From Winogradskyella sp. (GTDB taxonomy: Bacteria; Bacteroidota; Bacteroidia; Flavobacteriales; Flavobacteriaceae): a stretch of 64,000 nt of DNA. The stretch is taken from contig NZ_JABSSU010000010.1 of assembly GCF_013213835.1 (NCBI RefSeq), positions 29,933 through 93,932 on the forward strand, written 5' to 3'. Positions 36,515 through 46,248 of the stretch are shown here, one piece after another. Below the pieces are notes generated by a model. It worked only from the letters and a program-made list of their open reading frames with translations. It made no database searches and had not been told where the DNA came from. Each line of letters starts with the position of its first letter. Within the stretch, counting starts at the first letter, position 1. The translations under genes were made by a program, and so were the position numbers.

Positions 36515-36529
36515 CTGAAACAGTTTCAG
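36515..36529. promoter_or_regulatory. 15-bp palindrome in the ddl leader
   Basis: CTGAAAC-A-GTTTCAG, perfect 7-bp arms, eight bases upstream of the ddl ATG. Its position suits an operator or a small mRNA hairpin near the ribosome site. I know no regulator for this motif. Confidence 0.5.
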
Positions 36530-36664
36530 TATCTATTGTCCTAAAAATAGGTTTTGAATTCATCAAATCCTCTAGTGTAAAAATATCATTTTGTTTTTAA
36601 TAAACTAAATATTGATACCATACGTATATTCTTAAGATAACGTTATAATAAAGATATAATTTAT

Positions 36665-36672
36665 TAGTTTTG
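36665..36672 (+). promoter_or_regulatory. TAGTTTTG promoter element of the PASTA gene
   Basis: Perfect TAnnTTTG match 19 bases before the ATG at 36692. No TTG at consensus spacing was found upstream. Confidence 0.5.
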
Positions 36673-36691
36673 CCCATAACCATTAAGAACT

Positions 36692-37240
36692 ATGAGTCTA
36701 GTTAAATTCCTTACCAGTAAAACTTTTTTTAAACAAATAGCATTAGCCGTTGTGGCTCTGGTTGTGTTAAGTTTTCTAATACTAAAATGGCTAGATATAA
36801 GTACTAATCATGGAGAGTTTGTGGTAGTACCAGATTTAAAAGGGAAATCACTTGAAACTGTAAAAATTGAGTTAGAGGACAATAGTTTAAGAATGCAAAT
36901 CCAGGATTCTGCAAATTATAATCCGAAGTATCCAAAATATTCGGTTATTGAGCAAAAACCAGCCGCAGGGTCACAGGTAAAAGAAGATAGAAAAATCTAC
37001 CTTATCTTGAATCCTTCAGGTTATCGTAAGATAGAAATACCAAATATTCTTAAACGTACTTTTAGACAGGCAAAACCACAATTAGAAGCTATTGGTTTTA
37101 AAATTGGTAAGATTACTTATAAAGATGCTATTGGTGAAGGTGTGATGGAAATGACTCATAAAGGAAAAACCCTTAAACCAGGCGATCTTTTACCATTGAC
37201 TTCTAAAATAGATTTGGTAATGGGTAATGGAAAATTATAA
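36692..37240 (+). CDS. PASTA-domain membrane protein
   Basis: 182 residues. One membrane helix near the N-terminus (IALAVVALVVLSFLILKWL), then PASTA repeats: VVVPDLKGKSLETVKIELEDN ... VIEQKPAAGSQV, then KIEIPNILKRTFRQAKPQLEAIGFKIG with a final partial repeat. There is no kinase domain. PASTA domains bind peptidoglycan or muropeptides in other bacteria; the position after ddl (divergent) fits a cell-wall role. It is followed eight bases later by a RluA-type synthase, so they are probably cotranscribed. Confidence 0.92.
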   Translation: MSLVKFLTSKTFFKQIALAVVALVVLSFLILKWLDISTNHGEFVVVPDLKGKSLETVKIELEDNSLRMQIQDSANYNPKYPKYSVIEQKPAAGSQVKEDRKIYLILNPSGYRKIEIPNILKRTFRQAKPQLEAIGFKIGKITYKDAIGEGVMEMTHKGKTLKPGDLLPLTSKIDLVMGNGKL

Positions 37241-37248
37241 GATTTAGT

Positions 37249-38280
37249 ATGCCAAATATTTCTGAAGTTGCTGAAAATGAAGATGAGCTTTATGAGCATT
37301 ATGCTTTTAAAGTAGAGAAAGGTCAACAACCATTACGTATTGATAAATATTTGATGAATTTTGTTGAAAATGCCACCCGAAATAAAATTCAGCAAGCAGC
37401 AAAAGATGGTAGTATTTTTGTCAACGGGCAAACTGTAAAGTCCAATTATAAAGTAAAACCAAACGACCAGATAACGGTTAAATTTGAGCATCCACCGCAC
37501 GAACATCTTCTGGTAGCTGAAGACATTCCGATTGATATTGTTTACGAGGATGATGAGCTTTTAGTAGTGAATAAACCTGCCGGTATGGTTGTGCATCCTG
37601 GACATGGTAACTATTCAGGTACCTTAATTAATGGTCTCATTCATCATTTTGAAAACCTACCGAAGAACTCTAGTGATAGACCTGGTTTGGTGCATCGTAT
37701 AGATAAAGACACAAGCGGTTTGTTGGTAGTTGCAAAAACTGAAAATGCAATGTCGCATTTATCTAATCAGTTTGCAGAAAAAACTAGTGAGCGCGAATAC
37801 ATTGCATTAGTTTGGGGACATGTTAAAGAAGATGAAGGTACTGTTGAAGGTAATATTGGTAGACATCCAAAAAATAGACTACAGAATTCCGTTTACGAAG
37901 GTGATGAGGCTTATAAAGGAAAACCTGCTGTAACTCATTATAAAGTTTTAGAACGTTTAGGTTATGTAACTCTAGTAAGTTGTAAACTAGAAACAGGAAG
38001 AACGCATCAAATACGTGTACATATGAAACATATCGGTCATACACTATTTAATGATGAGCGATATGGTGGTGGGAAGATTTTAAAAGGCACTACGTTTACA
38101 AAATACAAACAGTTTGTAGAGAATTGTTTTAAGATTTTACCAAGGCAAGCACTTCACGCCAAGACTTTAGGTTTTGAGCATCCAACCACTGGTAAATGGT
38201 TAAGTTTTTCATCAGAAGTTCCTGAAGATATTACGTTATGTCTCGAAAAGTGGCGTGGTTACGCTAAGCACCAAAACTAA
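37249..38280 (+). CDS. RluA-family rRNA pseudouridine synthase (RluD-like)
   Basis: 343 residues. N-terminal S4 RNA-binding domain (LRIDKYLMNFVENATRNKIQQAAKDGSIFVNG). The catalytic signature is HRIDKDTSGLLVVAKT with the invariant Asp, followed by RTHQIRVHMKHIGH. Domain order and length match RluD, which makes pseudouridines in helix 69 of 23S rRNA; RluC/RluA cannot be fully excluded. It is translated eight bases after the PASTA gene. Confidence 0.95.
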   Translation: MPNISEVAENEDELYEHYAFKVEKGQQPLRIDKYLMNFVENATRNKIQQAAKDGSIFVNGQTVKSNYKVKPNDQITVKFEHPPHEHLLVAEDIPIDIVYEDDELLVVNKPAGMVVHPGHGNYSGTLINGLIHHFENLPKNSSDRPGLVHRIDKDTSGLLVVAKTENAMSHLSNQFAEKTSEREYIALVWGHVKEDEGTVEGNIGRHPKNRLQNSVYEGDEAYKGKPAVTHYKVLERLGYVTLVSCKLETGRTHQIRVHMKHIGHTLFNDERYGGGKILKGTTFTKYKQFVENCFKILPRQALHAKTLGFEHPTTGKWLSFSSEVPEDITLCLEKWRGYAKHQN

Positions 38281-38413
38281 GATAGAAATCTATTATACTA
38301 CTATCAACATTTGTTGTTGTTGATGTTTGATACTCGATTTTAATGGTTGTATTTTTACATAGAATAATGTTTTTAACCTTAAAATAGAATACTGTTTACG
38401 CAGAAAGTTGATT

Positions 38414-39172
38414 ATGAAACTTGTATTATCACCAGCGAAGTCTTTAGATTTTGAAAGTAATTTGCCAACAGCAAAAAACACTGAAGGTTGTTTTTTGGCG
38501 GAAGCTGAACGCTTAAATAAGTTACTTAAAAAGAAGTCTGCTAAAAGTTTATCTAAACTTATGCATATTTCGGATAATCTTGGTCAACTTAATTATGAAC
38601 GTAACCAAGAATGGGCATTACCGTTTACAGCTGAGAATGCTAGACCAGCAGTGTATGCCTTTAGTGGTGATGTATATAGAGGATTAGATGCTTACACCAT
38701 TGATGTTAAAAAGTTAGATAAGGTAGAAGATACTGTGCGAATTATTTCGGGATTATATGGCATTTTAAAACCGTTAGACCTTATTCAGCCTTACCGATTA
38801 GAAATGGGAACCAAAATGCCTGTTGGTAAGAATAAAAATTTATACGAGTTCTGGAAAAAGAAAGTAACTCAAGCTTTAAATGATGAGTTAGAAGATGATG
38901 AGTTGTTTTTAAACCTTGCCAGTAACGAGTATTTTAAAGCAATTGATACCAAAGTATTAAAAGTACCAGTAGTTAATATCAACTTTAAAGAGTTTAAAAA
39001 CGGTCAGTATAAAACCATAGCTATATTTTCTAAACTGGCTCGTGGTTTAATGACGCGTTACATAATAGATACGGATGCTAAAACGATAGAAGATGTTAAA
39101 GGTTTTAACTATGATAACTATGGTTTTAGTGAAGAATTGTCTTCAAATAATGAGTTGTTTTTTACAAGATAG
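38414..39172 (+). CDS. yaaA: peroxide stress protein YaaA
   Basis: 252 residues from the ATG at 38414; a TTG two codons earlier is rejected. Family motif MKLVLSPAKSLDF at the very N-terminus, then NARPAVYAFSGDVYRGLDA, LYGILKPLDLIQPYRLEMGTK and LARGLMTRYIID. YaaA lowers free intracellular iron under hydrogen peroxide stress in E. coli; DNA-binding has been described as well. It stands alone between rluD-like and a TPR protein. Confidence 0.95.
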   Translation: MKLVLSPAKSLDFESNLPTAKNTEGCFLAEAERLNKLLKKKSAKSLSKLMHISDNLGQLNYERNQEWALPFTAENARPAVYAFSGDVYRGLDAYTIDVKKLDKVEDTVRIISGLYGILKPLDLIQPYRLEMGTKMPVGKNKNLYEFWKKKVTQALNDELEDDELFLNLASNEYFKAIDTKVLKVPVVNINFKEFKNGQYKTIAIFSKLARGLMTRYIIDTDAKTIEDVKGFNYDNYGFSEELSSNNELFFTR

Positions 39173-39201
39173 TTTCTATATTTAAGAACTAACTTTTATC
39201 A

Positions 39202-39924
39202 ATGCATTATTACCTCATTGTCGCCCTTCAGGGGTTTTGTATTTACCACGCATATAAGACCGATAGACCTTATTATTGGTTTATGATTATTTTCTTCATT
39301 CCAGTTGTTGGTTCTATAATTTATCTTATTACTCAGGTTTATAATAAACGTGATGCAGAGAAGATTCAGAATGAAATCACTTCAATAATAAATCCTACGA
39401 AAAAAATTAAGGATTTAGAGAGGCAAATTCAGTTTTCAGACACGTATTCTAATAGAATTGAACTAGCTGAAGCTTACATAGACATTAAGGATTATACTAA
39501 TGCTATTTCACAGTTTCAACATACTCTAAAGGATAAAGACCACAATCATAACTTTGCTAGGCAGCAATTGGTTTTGTGTTATTTTGAAATTGAAAATTAT
39601 ACTAATGCTGTACAACATGCTGAAGTTATTAAGGATAATTCTGATTTTAAAGGTTCTAAATATCAGTTTTGTTATGGTTTAGCTCTTAAAGAATTAGGAA
39701 GAGTAGAGGAAGCAGAAATGCAATTGAAGCAAATAGACAGACCTTTTTCTAATTATAATGAAAGATTAGATTTAGCCAGATTTTATATAGAGCATGATCG
39801 GCTATCAGAAGCAAAAGAATTACTTAATGAGATTGCGGAAGAATCTCAACATATGACAAAACCTAATAGGCGTATTTATAGTAATACGATAGCTGAGGTA
39901 AAGCGTTTACTGAAGTCTTTGTAA
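39202..39924 (+). CDS. membrane-anchored tetratricopeptide-repeat protein
   Basis: 240 residues. Two N-terminal hydrophobic segments (YYLIVALQGFCIYHAY and YWFMIIFFIPVVGSIIYLITQVY) look like a PLDc_N-type membrane hairpin. After a linker come about four TPR-like units: RIELAEAYIDIKDYTNAISQF, RQQLVLCYFEIENYTNAVQHA, QFCYGLALKELGRVEEAEMQL and RLDLARFYIEHDRLSEAKELL. The repeats face the cytoplasm and probably scaffold protein contacts; partners are unknown. It converges on the YitT gene with seven bases between stops. Confidence 0.8.
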   Translation: MHYYLIVALQGFCIYHAYKTDRPYYWFMIIFFIPVVGSIIYLITQVYNKRDAEKIQNEITSIINPTKKIKDLERQIQFSDTYSNRIELAEAYIDIKDYTNAISQFQHTLKDKDHNHNFARQQLVLCYFEIENYTNAVQHAEVIKDNSDFKGSKYQFCYGLALKELGRVEEAEMQLKQIDRPFSNYNERLDLARFYIEHDRLSEAKELLNEIAEESQHMTKPNRRIYSNTIAEVKRLLKSL

Positions 39925-39931
39925 AAACATT

Positions 39932-40804
39932 TTATTGTTTTTTCTTTTGAATATAATGTCGTAGAATTCCACCTTTTACTGTATTAACATCAAACTCAAC
40001 AATAAAGGCTTTTGGGTCTATACGATTAACCACACGATACATTTTTTTGATGTCTATACGGTTAATAATTGTATGAATAATATCAAAATCTTCGTGCTTA
40101 CCAGAGTTACCAATACCTCTTGTGCCTTTATATAATGTCATACCGGATCCAAGTTCTTCCCTAATGGCGATTTCTACGGCTTCAAATTTTTTAGAAACTA
40201 TGGTAACACCTATAAAATCTTCAAAGCCTTCAATGATTAAATCAGTGACTTTTGCAGTTACGATGTATGCAAGAATAGAGTAGAGTGCCACTTCAACAGA
40301 AAGTACCAAGGCAGTTATGCCGAATAGTATAATATTAAATATTAAAATAATTTGTCCAATACTAATACCGAATCTATCATTGAGATAAACACCTAAAATT
40401 TCAGAACCATCTAAAACAGATCCATTTCTTATTGAAATACCAATACCAGCACCGAGAAACAACCCACCAAAAATTGAAATTAATAACTTGTCATCTGTTA
40501 CAGTTTCAAAATTTTCAAAATGAATAAATAAAGCTAATCCTATAATACTAATGATGGATTTGATCACAATACGTTTTGAAACTGTGAAATACCCGAGAAT
40601 TAAAAACGGAATACTAAATAGAATAAGTAGAACGGAGAGACTAATGTCTATTTGAGAACGTACTAAAAGTGCAACACCTGTAACGCCTCCATCTAAAAAT
40701 CCGTTAGGTAATAAAAATGCTTTTAGTCCAATACTAGCCAAAACAATACCAATACCAATTTGACCATATTCGGAGAATATGCGAATAAACTGTTTATAAT
40801 TCAA
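39932..40804 (-). CDS. YitT-family membrane protein (DUF161 + DUF2179)
   Basis: 290 residues. Five membrane helices in the first two thirds, including GIGIVLASIGLKAFLLPNGFLDGGVTGVALL, the conserved opening of the YitT family, and LFLGAGIGISIRNGSVLDGSEILGVYL. The C-terminal cytoplasmic domain (IREELGSGMTLYKGTRGIGNSG ... YRVVNRIDPKAFIVEFDV) is the DUF2179/YqfU-like domain. Function in bacteria is unknown; transport is a common guess. Confidence 0.93.
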   Translation of the reverse strand: MNYKQFIRIFSEYGQIGIGIVLASIGLKAFLLPNGFLDGGVTGVALLVRSQIDISLSVLLILFSIPFLILGYFTVSKRIVIKSIISIIGLALFIHFENFETVTDDKLLISIFGGLFLGAGIGISIRNGSVLDGSEILGVYLNDRFGISIGQIILIFNIILFGITALVLSVEVALYSILAYIVTAKVTDLIIEGFEDFIGVTIVSKKFEAVEIAIREELGSGMTLYKGTRGIGNSGKHEDFDIIHTIINRIDIKKMYRVVNRIDPKAFIVEFDVNTVKGGILRHYIQKKKQ

Positions 40805-40862
40805 GGTTTAAAATTTTGAATATAAGATACGAAAGATCAAATGGATATAACAGTAAAATAGT

Positions 40863-41318
40863 TTATATTTTTAACTGACGTAAACCTTCATAAACAATGA
40901 TACTAACGGCATTAGCAAGATTTAGGCTTCTAATTTTATCGCTATACATCGGTATCTTAAAAAGCCTGTCTTTTTGATTTTCAATAAGAGCTTTTGGTAA
41001 GCCTACAGATTCTTTTCCAAATATTAAAAACATATTAGTAGTATAGTCGATATCCCAATGAGATTTTGTGCCATGACTTGATAGAAAAACCATTTGAGCA
41101 CCTTTATTTTGAATTAAAAAATCATCGAAGGAATCATAGTATTTAACATTTAAGTGCTTCCAATAGTCTAGTCCTGCCCGTTTAAGGCGTTTATCGTCAA
41201 TTTCAAAACCAAAAGGTTTTACCAAATGAAGATTAGAACCAGTGGCTAAAGATAGTCTGCCGATGTTACCAGTATTGTTTGGTATTTCGGGTTCAACAAG
41301 AACAATGTTAAGTGACAT
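40863..41318 (-). CDS. trmL: tRNA (cytidine/uridine(34)-2'-O)-methyltransferase TrmL
   Basis: 151 residues, a single SPOUT domain. It begins LNIVLVEPEIPNNTGNIGRLSLATGSNLHLVKPFGFE, then FLIFGKESVGLPKALIE and LNLANAVSIIVYEGLRQL, the three SPOUT motifs in the order seen in TrmL. It methylates the wobble base ribose of leucine tRNAs in E. coli. This is the second SPOUT enzyme of the window. It is monocistronic by spacing. Confidence 0.95.
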   Translation of the reverse strand: MSLNIVLVEPEIPNNTGNIGRLSLATGSNLHLVKPFGFEIDDKRLKRAGLDYWKHLNVKYYDSFDDFLIQNKGAQMVFLSSHGTKSHWDIDYTTNMFLIFGKESVGLPKALIENQKDRLFKIPMYSDKIRSLNLANAVSIIVYEGLRQLKI

Positions 41319-41390
41319 GCGGTACTTATAAGATAAGGTTATCGCATCCTTATGGAATTATTAAATGATATAGTTATTAGGGAATAAGTA

Positions 41391-41783
41391 TTATCTAGTT
41401 TCTAATTTGTTAATTGATTCATAAATTGCTTCAACAATTGTTTCCTTTGTCCAAGGTTTTGAAATAAATTCTGATAAATCATAATTCTCAAATGCTTTCT
41501 CGATATCTTCATTTTCACTAAAACCGGAAACAATGAGTTTTCCTAAATTAATGTGTGGATATTTTTCTCCAATCTCTTTCAACAAACCCACACCATCCAT
41601 TTCTGGCATTAATTGATCGGTTACAATAACATCCATGTTTTCGTTGTTCTTTAAAACCTCTAAGGCTTCTTCACCAGAAACAGCAACAAAAACATTAAAA
41701 TCCCCTCTAAATGTTAGCTCATAAATCTTCAGATTTATTGGCTCATCGTCTACAAATAGCACGTTTTTTTTGTCAACTTTCAT
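41391..41783 (-). CDS. single-domain response regulator
   Basis: 130 residues with one receiver domain only: VLFVDDEPINLK acidic pocket, phosphoacceptor Asp in VIVTDQLMPEMDG, the switch Ser in KLIVSGFSENED, and Lys in FISKPWT. There is no output domain. The start is two bases after the stop of the TPR kinase, so it is certainly its partner. Output may be a phosphorelay or a protein contact. A CheY-like role is possible. Confidence 0.95.
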   Translation of the reverse strand: MKVDKKNVLFVDDEPINLKIYELTFRGDFNVFVAVSGEEALEVLKNNENMDVIVTDQLMPEMDGVGLLKEIGEKYPHINLGKLIVSGFSENEDIEKAFENYDLSEFISKPWTKETIVEAIYESINKLETR

Positions 41784-41785
41784 TT

Positions 41786-44071
41786 TTAGTCATTATTTAA
41801 TTCTAAAGGAAGTTTAATAACAAACTCGGTTCCCTCGTTAAGTTTGCTACTAAAGGTCATGGTTCCTTTATGGTTATTAATTATCCCTTGACATATTGAT
41901 AAACCCAGTCCAGTTCCCTTACCAATCCCTTTAGTGGTGAAGAATGGATCATAGATTTTATCTTTTATGTCTTCTTTTATGCCTAAACCTGTATCCCTAA
42001 TAGATATTGCTATTGTGTCGCCCTCAAACACTGTATCTATCGTAATTGTTCCTTTTTTAGGAATGGCATCCATAGAATTGCCCAACAAATTAATAAATAC
42101 TTGGTTAAGTTGCGAAGGATAACAGGAAATTTTTTTTATACTATTGTCATATTTCTTTTCAATCTTAATTCTTCCCTTGAATTTATTATTTAAAATTACA
42201 AGTGCTGAATCAATTATTTTGTGAATATTCGCTTTTTCGAGTTCCGATTTTTCAGATCTTGCATAAAGCGAAAGACCTTGAATTATATCTGTGGTTCTCT
42301 TTACACCGACATCCATAAAAACCAAAGTGTCTTTTATTTCTTCTTCAAGTTCACTTTCACTTATAGTCTTTTTTAAAGATTTAATTTTTTCTTTAAAATC
42401 ATTTGAATCTTCAGATAAATCCATAAACTCCTCAGCCATAATTGCCATTTGGTTGAATCTATTTTTAAGAATGTTAAGACCATTAGAAATAAAATTGACT
42501 GGGTTGTTTATCTCATGGGCAATACCAGCTGTAAGCACGCCTAATGCAGCCATTTTTTCTGATTCTACAAGTTTGTTTTGAGTATCTTTCAATTTAGATA
42601 ATGTAGACTGTATTACTGATTTTTGTTTTTGAGATTTAGAGTATCTTGACCATAGAATCGCTAGAAGAAGTAAACATAGCAATAAGCTAAGGTAGGCTAC
42701 AATTCTTTTTAATTCTTCGCGCTTCATTCGTTCATTTTCTTTTGCCCTATCTAGGATAGCTAATCTTTCGTATTCGCTTTTAAATTCTTGTTTGATTATT
42801 TCATTACGATTTTCTTCCTTCAGAAGTTCATCCTTCATTTCATCAAAAATTTTGTAGTATTTTAATGCTGTTTCAAAATCTTTCTTTGATTGGTAAATTT
42901 CGTAAAGTAAGAAAGCAGAGTCTTTTATTTCTTTAACAAGACTTTTGCTTTTTGATAGATTAAATGCTTTTAGAGCATTATTTAAAGCAATATTTGAAGA
43001 AATAATTGAATCTGACTTAGTGGTCATCGAAAATTTAGGCTGAGACTTATGAAAATAGACTTTCGATAAGCCCATTAAAGTGTAAATATTATATTTTAAA
43101 TTGTACGAGTGTTTATAAAGACTATCACTCAGTACAAAATACTCAAGGGCCTTGTTATAATCTTTAAGGGCAATATAATTATTGCCTAAGTGATTGTAAC
43201 TTTCTATTATTTGTTCCGGGTCTTTAAGCTCTTTTCTTATAGCTAAACTTTTCAAATGAAAATCAATGGCACTATGGATTTTATGTTGATATTCAAAAGC
43301 GATACCTAAATTTTTTAAATTGTTAGCAAGACTATGCTGATTGTTTAATTTCTTACTTAATTCTAAACTCTCATAGAAGTATTCGATTGCTTTATCCCAG
43401 TCTTTTTCTTGATATAGATAAACTAAACCGATATCAGATAGATTGGTAGCAATTCCGATTTTATTTTTGGCTTTTTTATGAATATTAAGCGCTTTAGTAA
43501 AGTAGTCAATTGCATTAGCTAAATCACCTCTGTCGAGATAAATATTGCCCAGTCCATTGTATGCAGTTCCAATTCCAATTTGATCTCCAATTTCTTCTTT
43601 GATTCCAATACTTTTATTACTAAACTCAATGGCTTGGTCGTAATTACCAAGTTTGTAATGCGATTTAGAAATGTTATTGAATGCGACTGCTATTGTCTTT
43701 TTATCATCTAATCTATTAGCAATATTTAAAGTCTTTTTAAAGCATTCAATAGCTTTAAGATGATTTGATCTAAGACTGTAAGAAAACCCTTCTATATTAA
43801 GTCCCTTAGCAATAAACCTTTGAAAATTATTTTTTTTTGAAAGCTGTTGAATTATTTGAGAATAATAGTACATGCTATCAGGCTTTGTAAACATCTTATA
43901 GCTTACACTATACCTGCATAATGCATTTAATCTAGTTGTATCATTGAGTCTGGGGTTTGACCATATGTTCCAAAGAGAATCACGTGAGGTTTGGCTATGT
44001 AACTCTATTGTATAAAAGAAACTGAAGACTATCAAAAACGATAGAATATAGTTTTTATAGATCTTTCTCAC
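41786..44071 (-). CDS. TPR-repeat membrane sensor histidine kinase
   Basis: 761 residues. A signal peptide-like helix (YILSFLIVFSFFYTIELHSQ), then about seven periplasmic TPR units (for example AVAFNNISKSHYKLGNYDQAIEFSNKSI and GTAYNGLGNIYLDRGDLANAIDYFTKAL), a coiled coil, one membrane helix (IVAYLSLLLCLLLLAILWS), then HisKA with MAALGVLTAGIAHEINNPVNFIS and HATPase with LLGNSMDAIPKKG, RDTGLGIKED and GTGLGLSICQG. The H-box resembles NtrB-type kinases. TPR-sensors are typical of Bacteroidota; the signal is unknown. It is in operon with the single-domain regulator. Confidence 0.95.
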   Translation of the reverse strand: MRKIYKNYILSFLIVFSFFYTIELHSQTSRDSLWNIWSNPRLNDTTRLNALCRYSVSYKMFTKPDSMYYYSQIIQQLSKKNNFQRFIAKGLNIEGFSYSLRSNHLKAIECFKKTLNIANRLDDKKTIAVAFNNISKSHYKLGNYDQAIEFSNKSIGIKEEIGDQIGIGTAYNGLGNIYLDRGDLANAIDYFTKALNIHKKAKNKIGIATNLSDIGLVYLYQEKDWDKAIEYFYESLELSKKLNNQHSLANNLKNLGIAFEYQHKIHSAIDFHLKSLAIRKELKDPEQIIESYNHLGNNYIALKDYNKALEYFVLSDSLYKHSYNLKYNIYTLMGLSKVYFHKSQPKFSMTTKSDSIISSNIALNNALKAFNLSKSKSLVKEIKDSAFLLYEIYQSKKDFETALKYYKIFDEMKDELLKEENRNEIIKQEFKSEYERLAILDRAKENERMKREELKRIVAYLSLLLCLLLLAILWSRYSKSQKQKSVIQSTLSKLKDTQNKLVESEKMAALGVLTAGIAHEINNPVNFISNGLNILKNRFNQMAIMAEEFMDLSEDSNDFKEKIKSLKKTISESELEEEIKDTLVFMDVGVKRTTDIIQGLSLYARSEKSELEKANIHKIIDSALVILNNKFKGRIKIEKKYDNSIKKISCYPSQLNQVFINLLGNSMDAIPKKGTITIDTVFEGDTIAISIRDTGLGIKEDIKDKIYDPFFTTKGIGKGTGLGLSICQGIINNHKGTMTFSSKLNEGTEFVIKLPLELNND

Positions 44072-44215
44072 TTTAGAAACCCATTTAGTTTGCGGTATAA
44101 TATAATTCAGGGTAGTTTCCTAATACCCTAAATATAAGTAGAATAAATGTTTACTAAAAAAAATATTGAGAAAAATACTATAGATTTCAGTATCTAATTT
44201 AATTGTGTCTATTAA

Positions 44216-44983
44216 CTATAAACCGAGAACTGTTTTGGTGAATTTTGAAATCTCTTGTTTCCCATCATTAGTAATATGTTTTATGAACGCACTACCAATA
44301 ATTGCACCTTTGGCGTATGTTGTTGCTTGAGTAAATGTATCATTGTTGCTGATACCAAATCCCACAATTTGGGGATTTTTAAGGTTTAGATCAGCTATAC
44401 GTTTAAAGTATTCCGTTTGCTCATCACCAAATCCACTTTTTGCACCAGTAGTACTTGCAGAGCTTACCATATATATAAATCCAGCAGATACAGAATCTAT
44501 ATAATGGATACGCTCATTACTAGTTTGAGGTGTGATTAAAAACACGTTGATTAATCCGTAAGCTTCAAAGATGTCTTTGTATTCTTCCGCATACACATCA
44601 ACAGGTAGGTCAGGCAGAATTAAGCCATCTATACCTATTTCTTGGCATTTTTTACAAAACGCTTCAACCCCATATTGCAATACAGGATTAAAGTATCCCA
44701 TTATTATCAAAGGTATGGAAACAGATTTTCTAATGTCTTTAAGTTGTTCAAAAAGTAGGTTAGTGGTCATTCCATTTCTTAAGGCCTGAGTAGAACTCTC
44801 TTGGATGGTAGGTCCATCGGCTAATGGGTCGCTAAAGGGTAATCCAATTTCAATCATGTCAACACCATTTTTTTCTAAGTCTTCAATTATTGAAACTGTG
44901 TCGTTAATCTCAGGATATCCAGCTGTAAAGTAGATGGACAATAGTTTTTTATCTTCTTGTAATTTTTTTTGAATTCTGTTCAT
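44216..44983 (-). CDS. trpA: tryptophan synthase alpha chain
   Basis: 255 residues. It includes YFTAGYPEINDT, the catalytic Glu in DMIEIGLPFSDPLADGPTIQ with the nearby Asp of the active site, and IVGFGISNNDT for the phosphate site. It cleaves indole-3-glycerol phosphate to indole. It is the last gene of the operon and 83 bases after trpB, the widest gap in this operon; a hairpin lies between. Confidence 0.98.
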   Translation of the reverse strand: MNRIQKKLQEDKKLLSIYFTAGYPEINDTVSIIEDLEKNGVDMIEIGLPFSDPLADGPTIQESSTQALRNGMTTNLLFEQLKDIRKSVSIPLIIMGYFNPVLQYGVEAFCKKCQEIGIDGLILPDLPVDVYAEEYKDIFEAYGLINVFLITPQTSNERIHYIDSVSAGFIYMVSSASTTGAKSGFGDEQTEYFKRIADLNLKNPQIVGFGISNNDTFTQATTYAKGAIIGSAFIKHITNDGKQEISKFTKTVLGL

Positions 44984-45021
44984 CTTTTAATATTTAGATG
45001 CTAGCATTGAATATTGAGTTA

Positions 45022-45058
45022 TGAGATAAGTACCTCAATTCTAATGGCTCATATCTCA
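45022..45058. repeat. inverted repeat in the trpB-trpA gap
   Basis: TGAGATA (45022-45028) and TATCTCA (45052-45058), loop 23 bases. The gap is otherwise AT-rich. It might mark an mRNA processing or stabilising structure, or a partial terminator; there is no U-run. Confidence 0.45.
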
Positions 45059-45066
45059 CTTCTGTA

Positions 45067-46248
45067 TTAAAGTTTAAAATAATTTATGTAATTCTGTAAG
45101 TCTTTATCTCCGCGACCGGATAAACTAATAACCACAATGTCATCTGGTTTAAAAGTTTTATGCTGAAAAATCGCTAGTCCATGAGACGTTTCTATAGCAG
45201 GAATAATACCTTCTAATTTTGTAAGCTCCAATCCGGCTTGCATGGCTTCATCATCAGTTGCAGAATAGAATTCTCCTCTACCTGATTTGTGTAAATGCGA
45301 ATGCATAGGTCCAACCCCAGGATAATCTAGTCCTGCTGATATAGAATATGGTTCTGTTATTTGACCATCAGCTGTTTGCATAAGTAAAGTTTTACAACCA
45401 TGAATGATACCTTCTTTTCCTAATGCGGATGTTGCAGCACTTTCACCAGAATGTACACCTTTACCAGCAGCCTCGACGGCAATAATGCCTACATCTTCGT
45501 TATCTAAGAAATGGTAATACGTGCCGGCAGCATTACTACCACCACCAATACACGCAACAACATAATCAGGGTTCTCACGACCTTCTTTTTCTTGGAGCTG
45601 CCATTTAATTTCTTCAGATATTACCGATTGAAATCGAGTTACCATATCAGGATAAGGATGTGGACCAATTGCAGACCCTATAATATAATGGGTATCAACA
45701 GGATTGTTAATCCAATCTCTAATGGCTTCATTAGTGGCATCTTTTAATGTGCGACTACCAGATAAAGCTGGTCTAACTTCTGCACCAAGCATTTTCATTC
45801 TAGCAACATTTGGTGCTTGTCTTGCAATGTCAATTTCGCCCATATAGACGATACACTCAAGTCCCATTAGTGCACAAACTGTAGCTGTAGCAACACCATG
45901 TTGACCTGCACCTGTTTCGGCTATAATTCTTGATTTTCCAAGACGTTTCGCCATTAAAATTTGACCAATAGTATTATTGACTTTATGTGCGCCAGTGTGG
46001 TTTAAATCTTCTCTTTTTAAATAGACTTTAGTGTTATATTTTTCTGAAAGTCGTTTCGCAAAATAAAGTGGCGATGGACGACCAACGTAATCTTTAAGTA
46101 ATTGATCAAATTCTTCTTTGAACGAAGGTTCAGCCATTACTTTGAGGTAATTTTGTCTTAATTCTTCAACATTTGGATAAAGCATTTCAGGGATAAACGC
46201 TCCACCAAACTCGCCATAGTATCCTTTTTCATTAATATTATAACTCAT
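45067..46248 (-). CDS. trpB: tryptophan synthase beta chain
   Basis: 393 residues of the normal TrpB1 type. The PLP lysine is in KREDLNHTGAHKVNNTIGQ and the phosphate loop is CIGGGSNAAGTYYHF; the indole tunnel region includes SAGLDYPGVGP. It joins indole and serine. The start overlaps the end of trpF by 11 bases. Confidence 0.99.
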   Translation of the reverse strand: MSYNINEKGYYGEFGGAFIPEMLYPNVEELRQNYLKVMAEPSFKEEFDQLLKDYVGRPSPLYFAKRLSEKYNTKVYLKREDLNHTGAHKVNNTIGQILMAKRLGKSRIIAETGAGQHGVATATVCALMGLECIVYMGEIDIARQAPNVARMKMLGAEVRPALSGSRTLKDATNEAIRDWINNPVDTHYIIGSAIGPHPYPDMVTRFQSVISEEIKWQLQEKEGRENPDYVVACIGGGSNAAGTYYHFLDNEDVGIIAVEAAGKGVHSGESAATSALGKEGIIHGCKTLLMQTADGQITEPYSISAGLDYPGVGPMHSHLHKSGRGEFYSATDDEAMQAGLELTKLEGIIPAIETSHGLAIFQHKTFKPDDIVVISLSGRGDKDLQNYINYFKL

